From: Whalleya microplaca
Taxonomy: Eukaryota > Ascomycota > Sordariomycetes > Xylariales > Xylariaceae
DNA: 64,000 nucleotides
Direction of reading: 5' to 3'
Assembly: GCA_022497155.1 (NCBI GenBank)
Contig: MU385747.1
Coordinates: 433,558-497,557, forward strand
Both the position numbers and the translations under genes were made by a program. The first letter of the stretch is position 1. The number at the start of each line of letters is the position of its first letter. The notes beneath the pieces were generated by a model. The model had not been told where the DNA came from. It ran no database searches and saw only the letters and a program-made list of their open reading frames with translations. Below, piece after piece: positions 27,357-39,808 of this stretch.

Positions 27357-29502
27357 ATCGAGCGCTTTTATCGGACCACTATATAGATGAGACGATTCAA
27401 TAGGGGGGATGGAGTCGAATCTGCTTCTTAGGTGATAGTATGGCGATGAACCCAAATATCAATCGTCCCATTTTACATCGTCCCAAGCTCTATTATCATG
27501 CCTATTTAACGGATATTGAGGATTGGTCGGATAATCTCGACCGGGACCTCAACCGGGACCTCAACCGAAGATTGTCCCAAGGTGAGGGGATAGTGGATGA
27601 GTAAAAAGAGATGGCACATAAATGGCACATTATTGGTTGCTATCACATATTACTTTCCTTCGTCTGCCATACATAATATTCCGTTCTTATTTATCGTGCT
27701 GTCTAGACCAACTAAAGATATCTAGAAGTGTTCTTGGTTACTACGGCACATACTATATATATCTTTTTTGTCTATACCAACGTAACAATGCCAATTTGAT
27801 TGCCCACGGTGTTAGAGAAGAGATCATCATATGTATCAGAAAATTCTGTCAGAATGGGATAAAGTGATAAGAAACACAATGGCCTTATTAGTGCAGAGTG
27901 AAGCTATAGGGAAAACCCCCCCTTTTACATATATAGGCAATAGCCATATGTAGGCCAGCATCAGCCTTACAAGGCATATCTTAACAAATTCAATCATAAA
28001 CGATATACGAACTTTTTAGATCATTCACTTTGGACTATATAGAACATTGTAAGTGATAGTACGGATAGGTAGCTTGTCCATGAAATTGAACGTATTCGGT
28101 TCCCATGATAGCATTATAAGCAACGATCTACTACCTGCAACTTACATATTCTCTGTTCTGGGCCAATTACTATTGACATGACGATATGTATCGACAGCAG
28201 GAGAACATATTGGCGGCGGGTAAAGCTCATCCGGCCAACCAACTCTTTCATCTGGGACCATGACAACATTGTACCGCTACTTATAAGCTGTTGCAACATG
28301 TTGGCGATGAACTGGAAATTCCCTTTCATCATGAAGGTCGTGTTGGCGGCCTGAAACCTCAGGTCAGGGGCTGGAGTGGAGGTGTTGTGCCGTTGCTGAT
28401 TATTGGAATTCTTTGTTAGTTTGTGATGTGTATATTTATGTAGTCACCCGAAGAACAATCTTGTCATGCTTCCCTATGCAGTTGGTTGTTAGGCAGTAAA
28501 AGCTGCTAAGCAAACATAGGAATATGAGCACCCGAACAAGAAAAATGAACAGAATTATGAGAGTGCTTTGAGTATGTTTTCTGCTATCCTTACTATCATA
28601 CATGGGGTCAAGGATTAATCAGTCATACCTAGTCATGAGTCATGACCCATACTTGCTATAACTAATTCGCCTCCTCGCGAAGGGCGTGACGAGGCAAATT
28701 AGCCATAGCAAGTAGTCATATGTGAGCATTATCACTTGTATATGACCAATATGCCGTTGGTTCATTTCATTGCCTTTGCCCGTTTAGTGCATGATGATCG
28801 CTTAGAAGGATGGCTGGCTTTCAGACACAGTTCAGAGCTGATGAAGATATCTAGGTTAGCTGACTGGTAAGGCAATGGAAGCGCGGGGCAATTCATTTCC
28901 AACATGCTCTAGTACAGATGAAGCTAGCGTTGATGTCGGTCCGAGGTTTCACCGCCGCACCGGGTCCCGGAGCTAGGGCTGCTGAGTCGGACAAACCTGG
29001 TATTCTGTACTGTATGTACATAGAACTTCTAGAGCTTTCGGCCGCACTTTTCCAACCTTACCATCTCCAACGCTGCCGGCCGCGTGCCCTCCATGCCTAC
29101 AAATACACCATCTCTTCTTCCCTTCTCCCATTCGTCTAGTATGATCACCGACTGATTCCATACCCAACGTAACCGTCCATCTGTCATTGGTGAGTAAATA
29201 TCATTAATTGTCCCTTTTTTTGTTTCGCCGCCTTCACGGCCTCTTCACAGCTTTTGTGAAAGTTTTCATGATGATACACCAGCTGGCACCAGTCATAGAG
29301 TTACTTGTACTCCCTTCTTTGATGACTTATAGCTATGGTCCTTGAGACCGAATTCTGATCTACCTACACCAATCTTGGATTGTGCTTTTTTCAAATTATT
29401 TTGTGCTTGTTGTTCTTGGAGTCACCGTTGCTGACCGAGTCACAATTCTGCAGCCTCCTACCAATCCAATTTTCCCGTACTACCAATTATTCATCCTTCA
29501 CC
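27357..29502. other. Intergenic with a strong hairpin, no supported gene
   Basis: 2.1 kb. It holds the inverted repeat at 28651-28713 and the pyrimidine-rich leader of the Aha1 gene. Open frames near 28114 and 28918 look fortuitous. Confidence 0.5.
28651..28713. repeat. Inverted repeat, 23-bp arms with 17-nt loop
   Basis: The left arm starts ACTTGCTATAACTAATTC and the right arm ends AATTAGCCATAGCAAGT. The 23-bp arms differ at three positions, all transitions (A/G, A/G, C/T). The loop is GC-rich. It could be a transposon remnant or an RNA hairpin; nothing shows which. Confidence 0.75.
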
Positions 29503-30641
29503 ATGGTTCTCCACAACCCGAACAACTGGCATTGGGTCACCAAGAATACCGGAGAATGGGCCAAGCAGTGGTTCGAGGAGAACCTGACCAAGGTCTCCGC
29601 CGAAGATGGAGAGGTCACCGCCAAGATCAGCAAGGTTGTCAGCATGGACGGGGATGTTGAGGTCAGCCAACGGAAGGGCAAGGTGATTACCATCTACGAT
29701 GTTAAGCTCGTTCTAGAATATTCAGGTACGCCACTTTTGCGATTTCCCTTGTACCAAATGGCCGGTCCTAACACGTCCCAGGATCCGCGCCTGGCGAAGA
29801 GGAGGTATCCGGGACTATCACTGTGCCCGAGATCGCCCACGATACCGAGCAAGACGAGTTTGTCGTATGTCTCACCTGCAATGACAAGACACCGTGTATC
29901 GAGTACTGACCGGCGTACAGTTTGATCTAGATATTTACTCCGACTCGAAAGAGAAGCAACCAGTGAAAGAGCTAGTCCGAACCAAGATTGTGCCACAGCT
30001 ACGCACTGAATTCTCGAAGCTTACACAAGCTTTGATTACCGAGCATGGCAAGGACATCCAACACGCTGCTGGCTCGAATCCCTCGAGCGGATTTTCCACC
30101 CCGAAGTACCATGTCCCCACTGGCGCTGCCGCCGCGAAGGCCGAGGCTGCCCAGAGCAACAGTGGCAGTGTTGTCAACACTACGACGGTGACAGACCAGG
30201 AGGAGTTCCGAACCACCGCCGCTGAGATGTACCAGACATTCACCGACCCACAACGTCTTGCTGCGTTCACGCGTGCGCCGCCGAAGAGATTTGACGGTGC
30301 TAAGAAGGGTGGCAAGTTCGAGCTGTTCGGCGGCAACGTCTCTGGCGAATACCAAGAACTCGAGGAGCCGACTAAGATCGTCCAGAGCTGGCGGTTGGAC
30401 CAATGGCCCGCAGGCCACTATTCGACACAGGTCATTGAGTTCGACCAGAACGATGTGGATAGTGTGACCGTCATGAGAGTCAACTGGAGTGGGGTTCCGG
30501 TTGGCCAGGAAGAAGTGACCAAGCGCAACTGGCAGGAGTACTATGTGAGGAGCATCAAGAAGGCTTTCGGGTGAGTTGCGCGCTACCAGACGTGGACTGA
30601 AACCATACTAATATCATCGCAGATTTGGAACTATCCTATAG
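29503..30641 (+). CDS. AHA1: Aha1, activator of Hsp90 ATPase
   Basis: Four exons: 29503-29725, 29782-29864, 29921-30570 and 30623-30641, giving 324 aa with all phases closing. The last exon encodes only a fragment (FGTIL) after a canonical TACTAATA branch site and GCAG acceptor. The N-terminal domain starts NPNNWHWVTKNTGEWAKQWFEENL with the conserved NNWHW and WAKQWF motifs and contains the RKGKVI basic motif. A linker (about 175-205) precedes the C-terminal AHSA1/START-like domain (EMYQTFTDPQRLAAFTRAPP, GGKFELFGGNVSGEY, IVQSWRLDQWPAGHYS). The protein stimulates the Hsp90 ATPase in the cytosol. Length fits the family (about 330-350 aa). It is a conserved single-copy housekeeping gene between accessory stretches. 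Confidence 0.96.
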
Positions 30642-31413
30642 GCTGGACATGCCTCATATACTACGGCGTTCTCAGGCTCAATGGCGTAAATCACGGTAGG
30701 AGACCGGTTCAGCTCTCGCTGGCTATTTTGTCTGCTTGGTGGTGAAAAGGCCCATAGAGGTACAAGGGAAAGATTCAAGATCTGATTTGGTACTTCGATT
30801 AGAGAACTTGCATATCCATACATGAATAAAGAAATCACGATGCTACATGATGCTAATTGACCTCGCTAAACACCTTTACTGTTCCTGCTTCCTGACGTGC
30901 ATGTATTTTATGCCTTAATGGTTTAAGAGTTTATTGTATGGTAGTTTCCTGCTACTCCAACTCAACCCAAGCCACTCTATCGCCCATATATTATAGATAG
31001 GATGGAGAATTGTTTCCTATGAGTGGTAACAGTTGTTTAATGGATGGCATCTTCGCATAGTCTACGTCAAGACCCAGCTTTGTTACGTCCTTCCTCGAGC
31101 CTACTAATGTCCTCGTTGCCCTTACCTCATGCCTCTGATCAAGCCACGCGCTAGCCTTGGTGGTGAGAGAGACAAGAATCAGATAGTCCACAACCACTCC
31201 CTAGCCATCTCTTCCTGTGCTGTGGCCACAGTGCTGTCAATGCGAAGTGACATATTGAGGTACAATTGCCCGCACTCACCCTTTGAAAATCTTTCCCTAC
31301 GTATGAACCTGCTTCCATGAGCGGATCTTATGTAAGGACGGTCAGACTATATGCAACCTAGTATTAACAACGGACGGGAAATCCATTAAATTTGCAAAAA
31401 GCTATCAGAGTGC
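30642..31413. other. Intergenic, convergent 3' ends
   Basis: 3' flanks of Aha1 and the Fta2-like gene. No supported gene or repeat seen. Confidence 0.5.
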
Positions 31414-32564
31414 CTATAATACAAATGTCTTGGTCTCCGCGAAATAGTTGTCTAGACTCGAGTGTGAGTCGGCACTTATACTATCTTGAGCTTCGCCTAC
31501 TTTGTTGCCTTGCCTGGCCGTCGCTGCTTTCCGTTCAGCAGCTTCCCAATCATAGAGTTCTGGTCTCACTCTAATCCATCCTTCGATCAGCAGCTTTCTA
31601 GCAAGATTGAAAAGAAGAGAAGAGACATAAACTGAAGGCCTGCGCTGGGAGGACTTAGGGGCTTTACCTTGGGGCCTCGTTAAATCGACGCCCACTCCGG
31701 AGCTTGTATCTCGATTCATTGTTCTGCATTCTGTGCCAGACATGTTCACCCTTGTATGTACCGACCTCAACAAAGTAATTCCAGGTATCTATCATAGAAT
31801 CGAAATCCTTCTCATCTCTGCGGGCTGTCGAGTCCCATCCTCTGCCCCCCTTAGTGAGCCATTCTATATAGTCCCGATTATAATAGGGATGTGGAACGGT
31901 TCTTGCGCGGCTGAAATCCATTATAACATCATTAAGCCAGTTTTCCGCACTGATATCATTGACGAAAATACCGATCTGATGGAGGGTGTCGACATCGCGG
32001 ATCATTCTGGGTATCTTCTTGGGGTCTAGATGCCAATACTCATCTGGCTCCTCAATAAATTCCTTCACTATTGCTCGAAGTGGTAAATTTTCGAACTCTT
32101 CGTGCCATCGATCAATCGTGCTTGTCATGCCGCCCTTATCAAGAAGCTCCTTCTCGTGATCGCTGCTAAGCATGACATAGCCATAGCATGCAATAGATAG
32201 ATGTTCCTTGCCTGTTTCCTTCAAACGGCCGTAGGCTCTACATTCGCAGTGAAATGGGTCTTCGTAAGTACGGATATCTTCGGGCGTGTATTCGTCTTTT
32301 CCCTCGTAGAAATCGCTTAGGGGGTAATTTAGCACGTGGCCAAATCCAAACTGAACAAAGATGTCAGCATCTCACATCCGGAAGGTATTGTTAGCGGGAG
32401 GTTCATACAATCTTGAGAGCATAAATTGAGTCGTCAATTGACACTTTCCAGACGGTGCTGTCTTTGCCTTCTCCAAGCTCTTCAACAAACTCTATGTTCG
32501 GGACTTTGGTTCGAAACCGAAACGGTTGAAGCTTTGGACCCGGAAGTAAGGGCAGTCCAGACAT
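31414..32564 (-). pseudogene. Fta2-like (Sim4-complex/kinase-like) protein, frameshifted near the 3' end
   Basis: Exon 1 is 32564-32409 and exon 2 starts at 32350. The frame reads 280 aa to a stop at 31664: FRFRTKVPNIEFVEELGEGKDSTVWKVSI, ALKIFGFGHVLNYPLSDFYE, FHCECRAYGRLKE, LPLRAIVKEFIEE, MIRDVDTLHQIGIFVNDI, MDFSRARTVPHP. This is the degenerate kinase-like layout of fungal Fta2-family proteins (PF13095), of which moulds carry many copies besides the kinetochore subunit. Just past the stop, the +1 frame continues with protein-like sequence (RRPSVYVSSLLFNLARKLL, RPELYDWEAAERKAATARQG) to a stop at 31414. A single extra base near 31670 would explain the break. It may be a real mutation or a sequencing error; the 280-aa product could also be functional. 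Confidence 0.7.
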
Positions 32565-33333
32565 AGAAACTATGACACAATTCGATATTGTCTAGCCCTA
32601 AACAAGTACATCACTTTGGTGTGGTAGTAGGCAGGCAATGAGCATATATTCTCGATTGCCTTTGTTTAAATCTGTCGTCTTTAATTCGGAACGATCGTTT
32701 GCAGGTTAGCAGAACGTAATTGACTGCTCATATTTAACAACAAAGAGATCAGTTACCATCAGCCGCAGCAATGTAATAATGACAAAACAGACACCATCGA
32801 CAACAATAACTTTTAGTTGGATAGATGATTCACATTTCATTTCGAGTAAACGTTAGATATCAGATCTCTACCAATTATACACATGATATAGGAGCCCACC
32901 GGCACCAATTTCAATGTCTATACCTGAATGCTAACGTCCATCATGCCTTTTATTTCCAGTAGTGTCATGGCCTTACTTTCACTTATAGATAGCAGCCTGT
33001 ACTAGCTAGTGATGTCAACACTCCCGTTTGGTCCTCCGCTAGTTATTATTTTAATGCTCTCACATACACACTCCTTTATCTTCATCCCACTATCGACTTT
33101 ATATAATTTCAAGGCCATATGTAACCTAGGAAAAGCTAAACGAGTCCATTTAAAAAAAATTAGGGAGAGAATACATAATTATGAAATAAGCTATCTAAGC
33201 GAATACTACTAGCACCTGGAAGTCTTGGCCGAAATCGAGTCGGACTTATCCTCCAGAGCGGCGCTAATATTTCAAACCTTCTTCAGCAGTCGCTGTTATC
33301 CTCGAGATGTAACACCATTAGGTAACAAATGAG
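32565..33333. other. Intergenic, AT-rich
   Basis: 5' flank of the Fta2-like gene and 3' flank of the next gene. No supported gene seen. Confidence 0.5.
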
Positions 33334-34398
33334 CTAATGAGGGTTTACATCGTTAGCTTTACCTTTACCATCAATGATCACGACGTTCTGTGGTTCTATT
33401 TTGGTGATAATCCAAGCGACAGGAGTTCGATACAAGTACTCCGAATTTTCCTTGTAACGGAACCATGTATTGAGTCGTGGTAACCTATCATAAGGCAAAA
33501 TCTCGCGGTTCTGGTCGTGTAAAGACATAATAATGAAAGCTAGAATTCCCTCTATGACAGAAATATGGTTCTCGGTTGGCTGCTGATCCCACGGCACAGA
33601 GGCGAATTCAGTGCCGAGATAAATATCTGGAGCCAGCTTCTCGTTTTCCCAAGCCGCCCTCAACTCGTCTGATGGATCAATACTAAAAGCTCGTTGGAAC
33701 AAGACTTCTGAAGTCCCAACTAGTATGTTCCAACGAGTTTCCTTCCAATGAGAGTAAGAAACGCACTGGCGGAAAGGTCGGCAGACTTGGTCCAACAGAG
33801 TTTCAGGAGATGGGTTTTCCTCTAATGCTCGTCTCACCATTGATGAATTCCATGTCGTAGTTACCTTATCTTCGCCCACCATACATATCGACTTGGTGTC
33901 AGTTACCCTGTCGTGGTATATAGCAAACCAATTGTCACATGCAAGAGCAACTCCGATATCTCTCTCGATTTCAAGCTCGGTCCATGCCATTTGTGCATCA
34001 ATCTTGATTTTCTCAGTAATAGTATCAACGATTCCATTGATGAGATAGGCTAACCAGAGGGTACAGAAGGTGTTGAAATGGCTTTCTTTCTTAATCGGCC
34101 CGTGTTTCTCCCACTCTTGTAACCTCTTTTGCAATGAGGCATGTGTCAGATTTGTCGGTAAGTTGTAGATAGCCTCTCCAATAAGTGGACGTATGGAAGT
34201 TGCCGTGAAGTCGTTGAATGGCTTGATATCTCCTAACCTTACCCAATTCTGTGTAAGAGATAGAGATGTTCTGACGTTTTTAAATATATTCAGCTGCGGC
34301 ATGGGATAATGAATTAGTTCTAAAATGGTTAGTCCCTTGTCGGGATTAATAGCTGAAAAGTCATAATGCTTGAAACATTCGTACTTTCTTTTAGACAT
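33334..34398 (-). CDS. Hypothetical protein, 354 aa, single exon
   Basis: An intron-free frame from MSKRKYECFKHYDFSAI to NDVNPH, with protein-like composition throughout and no signal peptide or membrane segment. Trp-rich helical stretches alternate with short strands (SLSLTQNWVRLGDIKPFNDF; TFCTLWLAYLINGIVDTI; ISVIEGILAFIIMSLHDQN). A segment reading ICMVGEDKV could be compared with the E-x-K core of PD-(D/E)xK-fold proteins, but that is speculative. I do not recognise the family. It lies next to the broken Fta2-like gene; intron-free accessory genes like this are common in gene-poor mould regions. Confidence 0.68.
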   Translation of the reverse strand: MSKRKYECFKHYDFSAINPDKGLTILELIHYPMPQLNIFKNVRTSLSLTQNWVRLGDIKPFNDFTATSIRPLIGEAIYNLPTNLTHASLQKRLQEWEKHGPIKKESHFNTFCTLWLAYLINGIVDTITEKIKIDAQMAWTELEIERDIGVALACDNWFAIYHDRVTDTKSICMVGEDKVTTTWNSSMVRRALEENPSPETLLDQVCRPFRQCVSYSHWKETRWNILVGTSEVLFQRAFSIDPSDELRAAWENEKLAPDIYLGTEFASVPWDQQPTENHISVIEGILAFIIMSLHDQNREILPYDRLPRLNTWFRYKENSEYLYRTPVAWIITKIEPQNVVIIDGKGKANDVNPH

Positions 34399-35362
34399 TT
34401 TTTCTCCTGGGTGTCGGTAATAGTAGGGGTAGTATGAAATTGTATATAATGGAGAGATCTATCCACATATCGGGGTAAGCATGTCTTGAAATATACCCTA
34501 TACTTCTTTGTAAGGAAGTTGAAAGTTGACTAGCACAAACAATATCTTTCATTGAGTTTCCAAGATCATAATAGTGACTCAAAGCACTTGAGTGACTAGT
34601 TATGATGCTCTAAGTGAGGCTTTGTAGTGTACGATGAAAAGAACTCGCAGTGAAAGCATGCCTTTGTGGCTATTTGGTATTTGAAATCTTAAACTTGATG
34701 GGTTATCTCATAATCCGCATGGACTCCGTACTACATACCTAGGTAAGGTACGATATGTCGACAAGGATATGTGGTTGTGGTTCGTGCATATCACTCGGAA
34801 GAAACTATCGATACCTAGGCAGTTAAGCACGGAATAGTCGGTCAGTTCAGACATCATCGATATAACGCCCCTGCACTTCAATTGATGATTCGATTGCGTG
34901 GCAGAAGAAAATGGATTAGGGGAGAATTGTAGTTGCAGTAAAGGTACCTAGATATTTAAGCTGTGCTACTTAAGTAGTTTATGTGAAATTTTCAAGTCTA
35001 TTCACCAGCACATAGGTAACTCTCCCACACTGCCACAGAGGCTTTATATAGACCGTAATCCAAGCTTATGTTCCTACTTACACTTTACCTTCTCAAGTAC
35101 CATAATACCAACTGTTTTAGGCTTGCATTATTTTACTAGGTACATTTGAATTAGGGAGCTTAGACCACCGTTGAAGTAATCGTTCCAGATGACATACGTA
35201 CAGCAAAAAATGGTTCTTACGTCCAGACGGACAGACAGCCAACCTTACTTGTAGACAAACAATCGTTCAGAGCTGAGAGTATCATACAAAAGGCTTTTAT
35301 CTTCTCTCCCTCTTTCCTTCTTTCGCCCACAGCGCACAATCATCAGGTCCGCCAACGGCAGA
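34399..35362. other. Divergent promoter interval, no supported gene
   Basis: About 1 kb between the hypothetical gene (-) and the MFS pseudogene (+). AT-rich, with CCTAGGTA-like motifs (near 34736 and 34811) as seen elsewhere in the window. A pyrimidine-rich tract (35299-35325) precedes the pseudogene start. Confidence 0.45.
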
Positions 35363-37241
35363 ATGGCCGACCCACCGTCCCTGGCTCCGGACATATGTAC
35401 GGCTCCACAGCCTACCGACCGGCCTGCTCCGTACCTAACGACCGTGGTGCGGATCCGACGATTCCTGTCCACTCATTATGGCTTCCTCATTACACTCCTA
35501 TTCCTCGCCCTATACAACCTTGCGCTGCGTCTTCTGAACCTTCCGCTCAACCGTGTGATCGAACTGCGTTACTGCAATGCCCATTTTCTCGAACATGACC
35601 CCTCTGTCATCAACCCGGACGGCCAGATCGACGAGCAGTTATGCAAGATCGACCCGATCCAGCAGAAGCTAGCTTGGCTTGAAGCGTTCATTGGAACATC
35701 TATTACTGTTTGCGGTTTGTCTGCTTGCGATGATCTACCATTACATCATCGTCGTTAATATTCACTTAGATCTCATTGTCACTGTACCTTATGGTGTGAT
35801 TTCCGATCGTCTAGGTCGTAGGCTGGTGCTCGGCCTCAATGTGGTGGCTTCTGCCGTCTTGTTCGCTTGGATTTTATTAATTGGTACATTATCCTTCTTC
35901 TACCAGCCGCACTCACTATGTTTACTAAGTTTATTGAAAGGGAAAGTAAACATTCTTCCCGTAGAGGCCATGATCGCTGCGCCATTTCTGGCCCTGTTTG
36001 GCGGAGGCGAGTGTGTATTTGCCTCAACTATGTTTGCTTTCTTGACAAATGCCTCTCAAGATGCCACTACAAGGTGCGTGCGTCTCCATTCTGCATTGCA
36101 TCCTTGACCAGATAGACTAAGGTGGCCTATGCTAGGACTACTTATTTCGCTTACGCCGGGTCGCTGTCGTATGTCTTTTCGCTGCTCGGTCCGGTATCCT
36201 CAGCGACAGCCATGTCACTTGATTTATGATCCCCTCTCTACATTGGCATTGGGCTTCTAGTATTCTCGCTACCAGTATGCGCCCTCCTTCCTCGATCAAG
36301 TCCCCAAAGCCCCAATGAAGTTGGCTCCCAAGGCGACGCCGACGAGGAAACTCCTTTTCTTCGCGCAGCCAATGGCGAGGATGGGACGGCCGATGAACCG
36401 GAAACGAAGCCCCGTCTTCATACAAGAGTTCTCTGTCACGGCAGAGATACAGTCATGTTTTTATCAGGGAAACCTAGATTCCGCCATCTCCTTGGCATCG
36501 TATTTGTCCCTGCCGTAGCTAGTTCAAGTACCAACGTCCTCGTACTTTACCTCTCCAAAAGATACTATAAGGCGTTTGCTCAAGTGCGTACCTTACTCTT
36601 GACTTTATTATCCAGTCTACTAATTCCCTTCCGTAGGTCGGTTACATGCTGGCTCTGAAGGCTGGTATTAATATACTATTACTTACGATAATCTTGCCTT
36701 CGTGTTTAAAGCTCTTGGCTAAAGCTAAGTCTTCGCAAGTCGCTGCAGAATTCGTCGCAGCCGAGACCAGTTTCTGGATCTCTTGCATTGGCTCGCTGGT
36801 ACTTGCACTGGCTGGGAAATTATAGCTAGCTGCCATCGGTAAGGACCAACAGCCGGAAAACTTCACTCGAATCCTAACAGTTTATAGCACTTGTCATATA
36901 CGGTATAGGGACCGGCACTTTTGTTCTGATATTGTCTCTCGTAAAGTCATCCGTTGAATCACCAGAAGGAGAGCCAGACCAGGCTGCTGGTCGGGATTAC
37001 GGTATTATCATTATGGTACGGACGATTGGTTCACTGATTGGTACTCCTCTGATGACTGCAACGTGGGTCAAAGACCTCCAAATAAGTGGTGGAATATGCG
37101 GACTGCCCTTCTTGGTATCAGCTGTAAGTCCCCTTTTCTGATTCGAGGCCTTAGAGCTAATAGTACCAGGGTCCATACTTAGTATGTTGGGGTCCGGCGC
37201 GAAGCCTTCATCTACGATGGATCAAGTCTTCTACGTTGAGC
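35363..37241 (+). pseudogene. MFS transporter pseudogene with two in-frame stops
   Basis: The spliced reading starts MADPPSLAPDICTAPQPTDR and gives clear MFS segments: LITLLFLALYNLALRLL, VTVPYGVISDRLGRRLVLGL (loop 2/3 signature), FLALFGGGECVFASTMFAFLTN, SLSYVFSLLGPVSSA, LGIVFVPAVASSSTNVLVLYLS, GYMLALKAGINILLLTIILP, LVIYGIGTGTFVLILSLV and GRDYGIIIMVRTIGSLIGTP. The layout resembles mould proton-coupled-folate-transporter-like MFS proteins. Five or more introns with good GT-AG signals are intact. The frame is interrupted by TGA at 36227-36229 (after SLDL) and TAG at 36823-36825 (after LAGKL). I see no splice alternative that removes both, so the gene is probably dead but young. Confidence 0.7.
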
Positions 37242-39808
37242 TGAAATCGGGACTTGATAAATCATCAACGACAGATCTTAAAACGGTGGCCACAACAAAT
37301 GGAGGACTCATGTGCTCTTCGTTGATCGAAAAGGCATTTAGATCATAGTTGTCGACAGCTAGTAGCAATTTAAATATCAAAAGAGCTTGCGACCTTGCGA
37401 ACCCAAGTTTTTGACAATTTGCCCATTTTGTCACTTTGCACGTTATAAACGGCTGTTTGTCTAGATATCGGGCATATTGTAGACTGGAATCTAGACTTAG
37501 ATTCCTATATACGGTTTACTTCTATGAATAGCGCGATACCAACTATTTGAGACTTAAGGAACTTGGTTTGAAGGCCAGGATGTTGAATGCGGTTAAAAGA
37601 GTATCAAACCTGACAGATTTTGGGTTCATTGATAATCTGACATATCTTGATTACACTTCATTAGTGCATTATCGAACATTCCTATTGCCTACACTACTAT
37701 AAATAATGCAATACTGTAGTTCACCCTCAACTCATATATCCCATGTCTAGCATCTCATTAATCTTTGTGTCCAATTTCCCCATGCTTTGAAGCGGCTCCG
37801 AAGGGTCGAGCATAGAAAACTCGGGATTCAATGAACAACGAGTAAGTTACACCTATTGTCTTTGAACATAGTTTAGTATTTCCGAAAATAGAAAGACTAC
37901 GGTGCTTCGAACTTCCTCCTAGTTGAGATAAGGTCTATCCTCTCGAAGATACATTTGCTCATGCCCTGAACTTAGATTGAAAGCCACACTTGTCTACGAA
38001 AAAAGCATATGCCTCTGCGATGCTGTCTAGTAAAGCTGCTTGGTCACACATGTGTGAATGTCACATCGATGATATGCCTGGGGTAGACCCTGTAGAAATG
38101 TGGAATAACGTTGCTCCGAAGGCGAACATTTCCAGAGTCTGGGAACCAGTCTGCCAGTCTGCCAGTGACTTCAAACCCGAAATGATGTGCTTTCACCTAA
38201 TCTATAAATCTGCCTACAAGAGGAAGGTGATCACTCGGGTGCTATTTTTATCAAGCACGAAAGGCTAGTGACACCGATTCCATGGGAACTGAAGGATGTG
38301 GGGTGACTCCTTGGTCGAGTCTCTATCTTGCTTTAGGACCCCAACTGTTCACCTAAAGACCTTGGCCAATACATCCGATTATGCCTTTCGCTTTGGCATA
38401 AAGAGCAGCTAGCAGTGTAGCTAGAAGGACACAAGCTATTAACGACCGATGTTCCTGCTGATCTGAAGCAAGTGCCTCGGTAGGAATGGTGCCAATAGGG
38501 GGGTTGATGTCGATCTACATAGGTAGCTCCTCACACCCACGAACACTGAGTACAAGAGTATGTTGCTGTGCAGTGGAAACATGTCTGCCCTATAATGCGA
38601 TGCATACAAGCTTCACGGGATATTTGCCCGAGGCTGGAAAGCTTGGTCAGTTCTTCATGCTATCCGTTTGGTGGTTGGGCTAGTTATCAACATTTTCACG
38701 AGGAGGTTGACCTTGGCCATGATCCGACTCTCATACACGAACCACCCCACCCAAGCAAGCAAGATCCAATAGGGCGGAGTAGACGTTCACGTACATACAT
38801 GTACGAACCTGTCATTGGTGGTGATTCTGCGAGGGGAAGACTTTTAAGCGCCCGCAGACCAGAACCACGAGGATCCAAAGAAGGTTGGCCAATCACGGCG
38901 GGTTCAGGTCATACAGATCCAAATATAGACCTGGCCCCAGTCAACGGTTCAGCCAATGGCTAGATGTGATCTGCTAACCTAGGCTCGGCTTTCGACCCAT
39001 CTCCATCCTCTCTCCCGTTGTCCCACGCTCCCCTGCCCCCCTCCCATTTGAACTCTTTGGCATCTCTGGTTGATGCGGTCTACGTGCAGCGTAGGGCAAT
39101 CAACTGACGAGTGGCCGTTCCCATCAATCAATTGTAAACTAGCCCATATGCACCAAGCATCCAGCAACCCATATGCATGGCAGGTCGCTGCATGTGGCAA
39201 ATTTGGCCATTGTCCAGGCTAGCCTGAGTGAGACCCAAGACCGAGGGGGCAGAATATTCAATCGTACGGTTCCTACATACAGTCGTAGAGATATTGTTAG
39301 CGGATTAGATCTCGCCCTTTACTCGGAATTTACCGCTTATTACGGCATTGATCAGTCTACAAGCGGACTGCCAGTTCCCGTATCTTCATGCAGCCCATGC
39401 CACTATCTCAGAGTCAAGCCAGATTTGCCAAGAGACTAGATCCCCACATCCTTCAACAGGAGGATCGTCATCATATCAGTCCTTCGATCTCTTTTTTACC
39501 TTCTACACCCTCTTTCCATCTTGCACCAACCTCTCTCAGCCGCGTCGTTGACCTGCCTATGGGTCTCTCTGCACCTCGTCTACCCCTCCACAGGACTCCG
39601 TGCTATGAGATTATTTGACAACGAGACTGCTTCTCCTTTCTGCAGCTGAAGGAAGAGGTGAAGGCAGGGCGAGGCAAAAGGATCGCGCGACGACTGTAAG
39701 ATAGGCGCGAAGTACAATTGACTTCCTTATCGCGCTTCCCGCGCTTGTCGAGGGCCATTCGTGGTTGTTCCCCGCTAGCCGTTCTCAAGACGGCCACGGT
39801 CGCCGTAC
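37242..39808. other. Intergenic, no supported gene
   Basis: 2.6 kb. A 92-codon frame at 37990-38268 has weak protein character and no recognised motif. The right part (about 39450-39550) is a CT-rich tract typical of a mould core promoter/5' UTR for the large gene at 39809. Confidence 0.45.
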
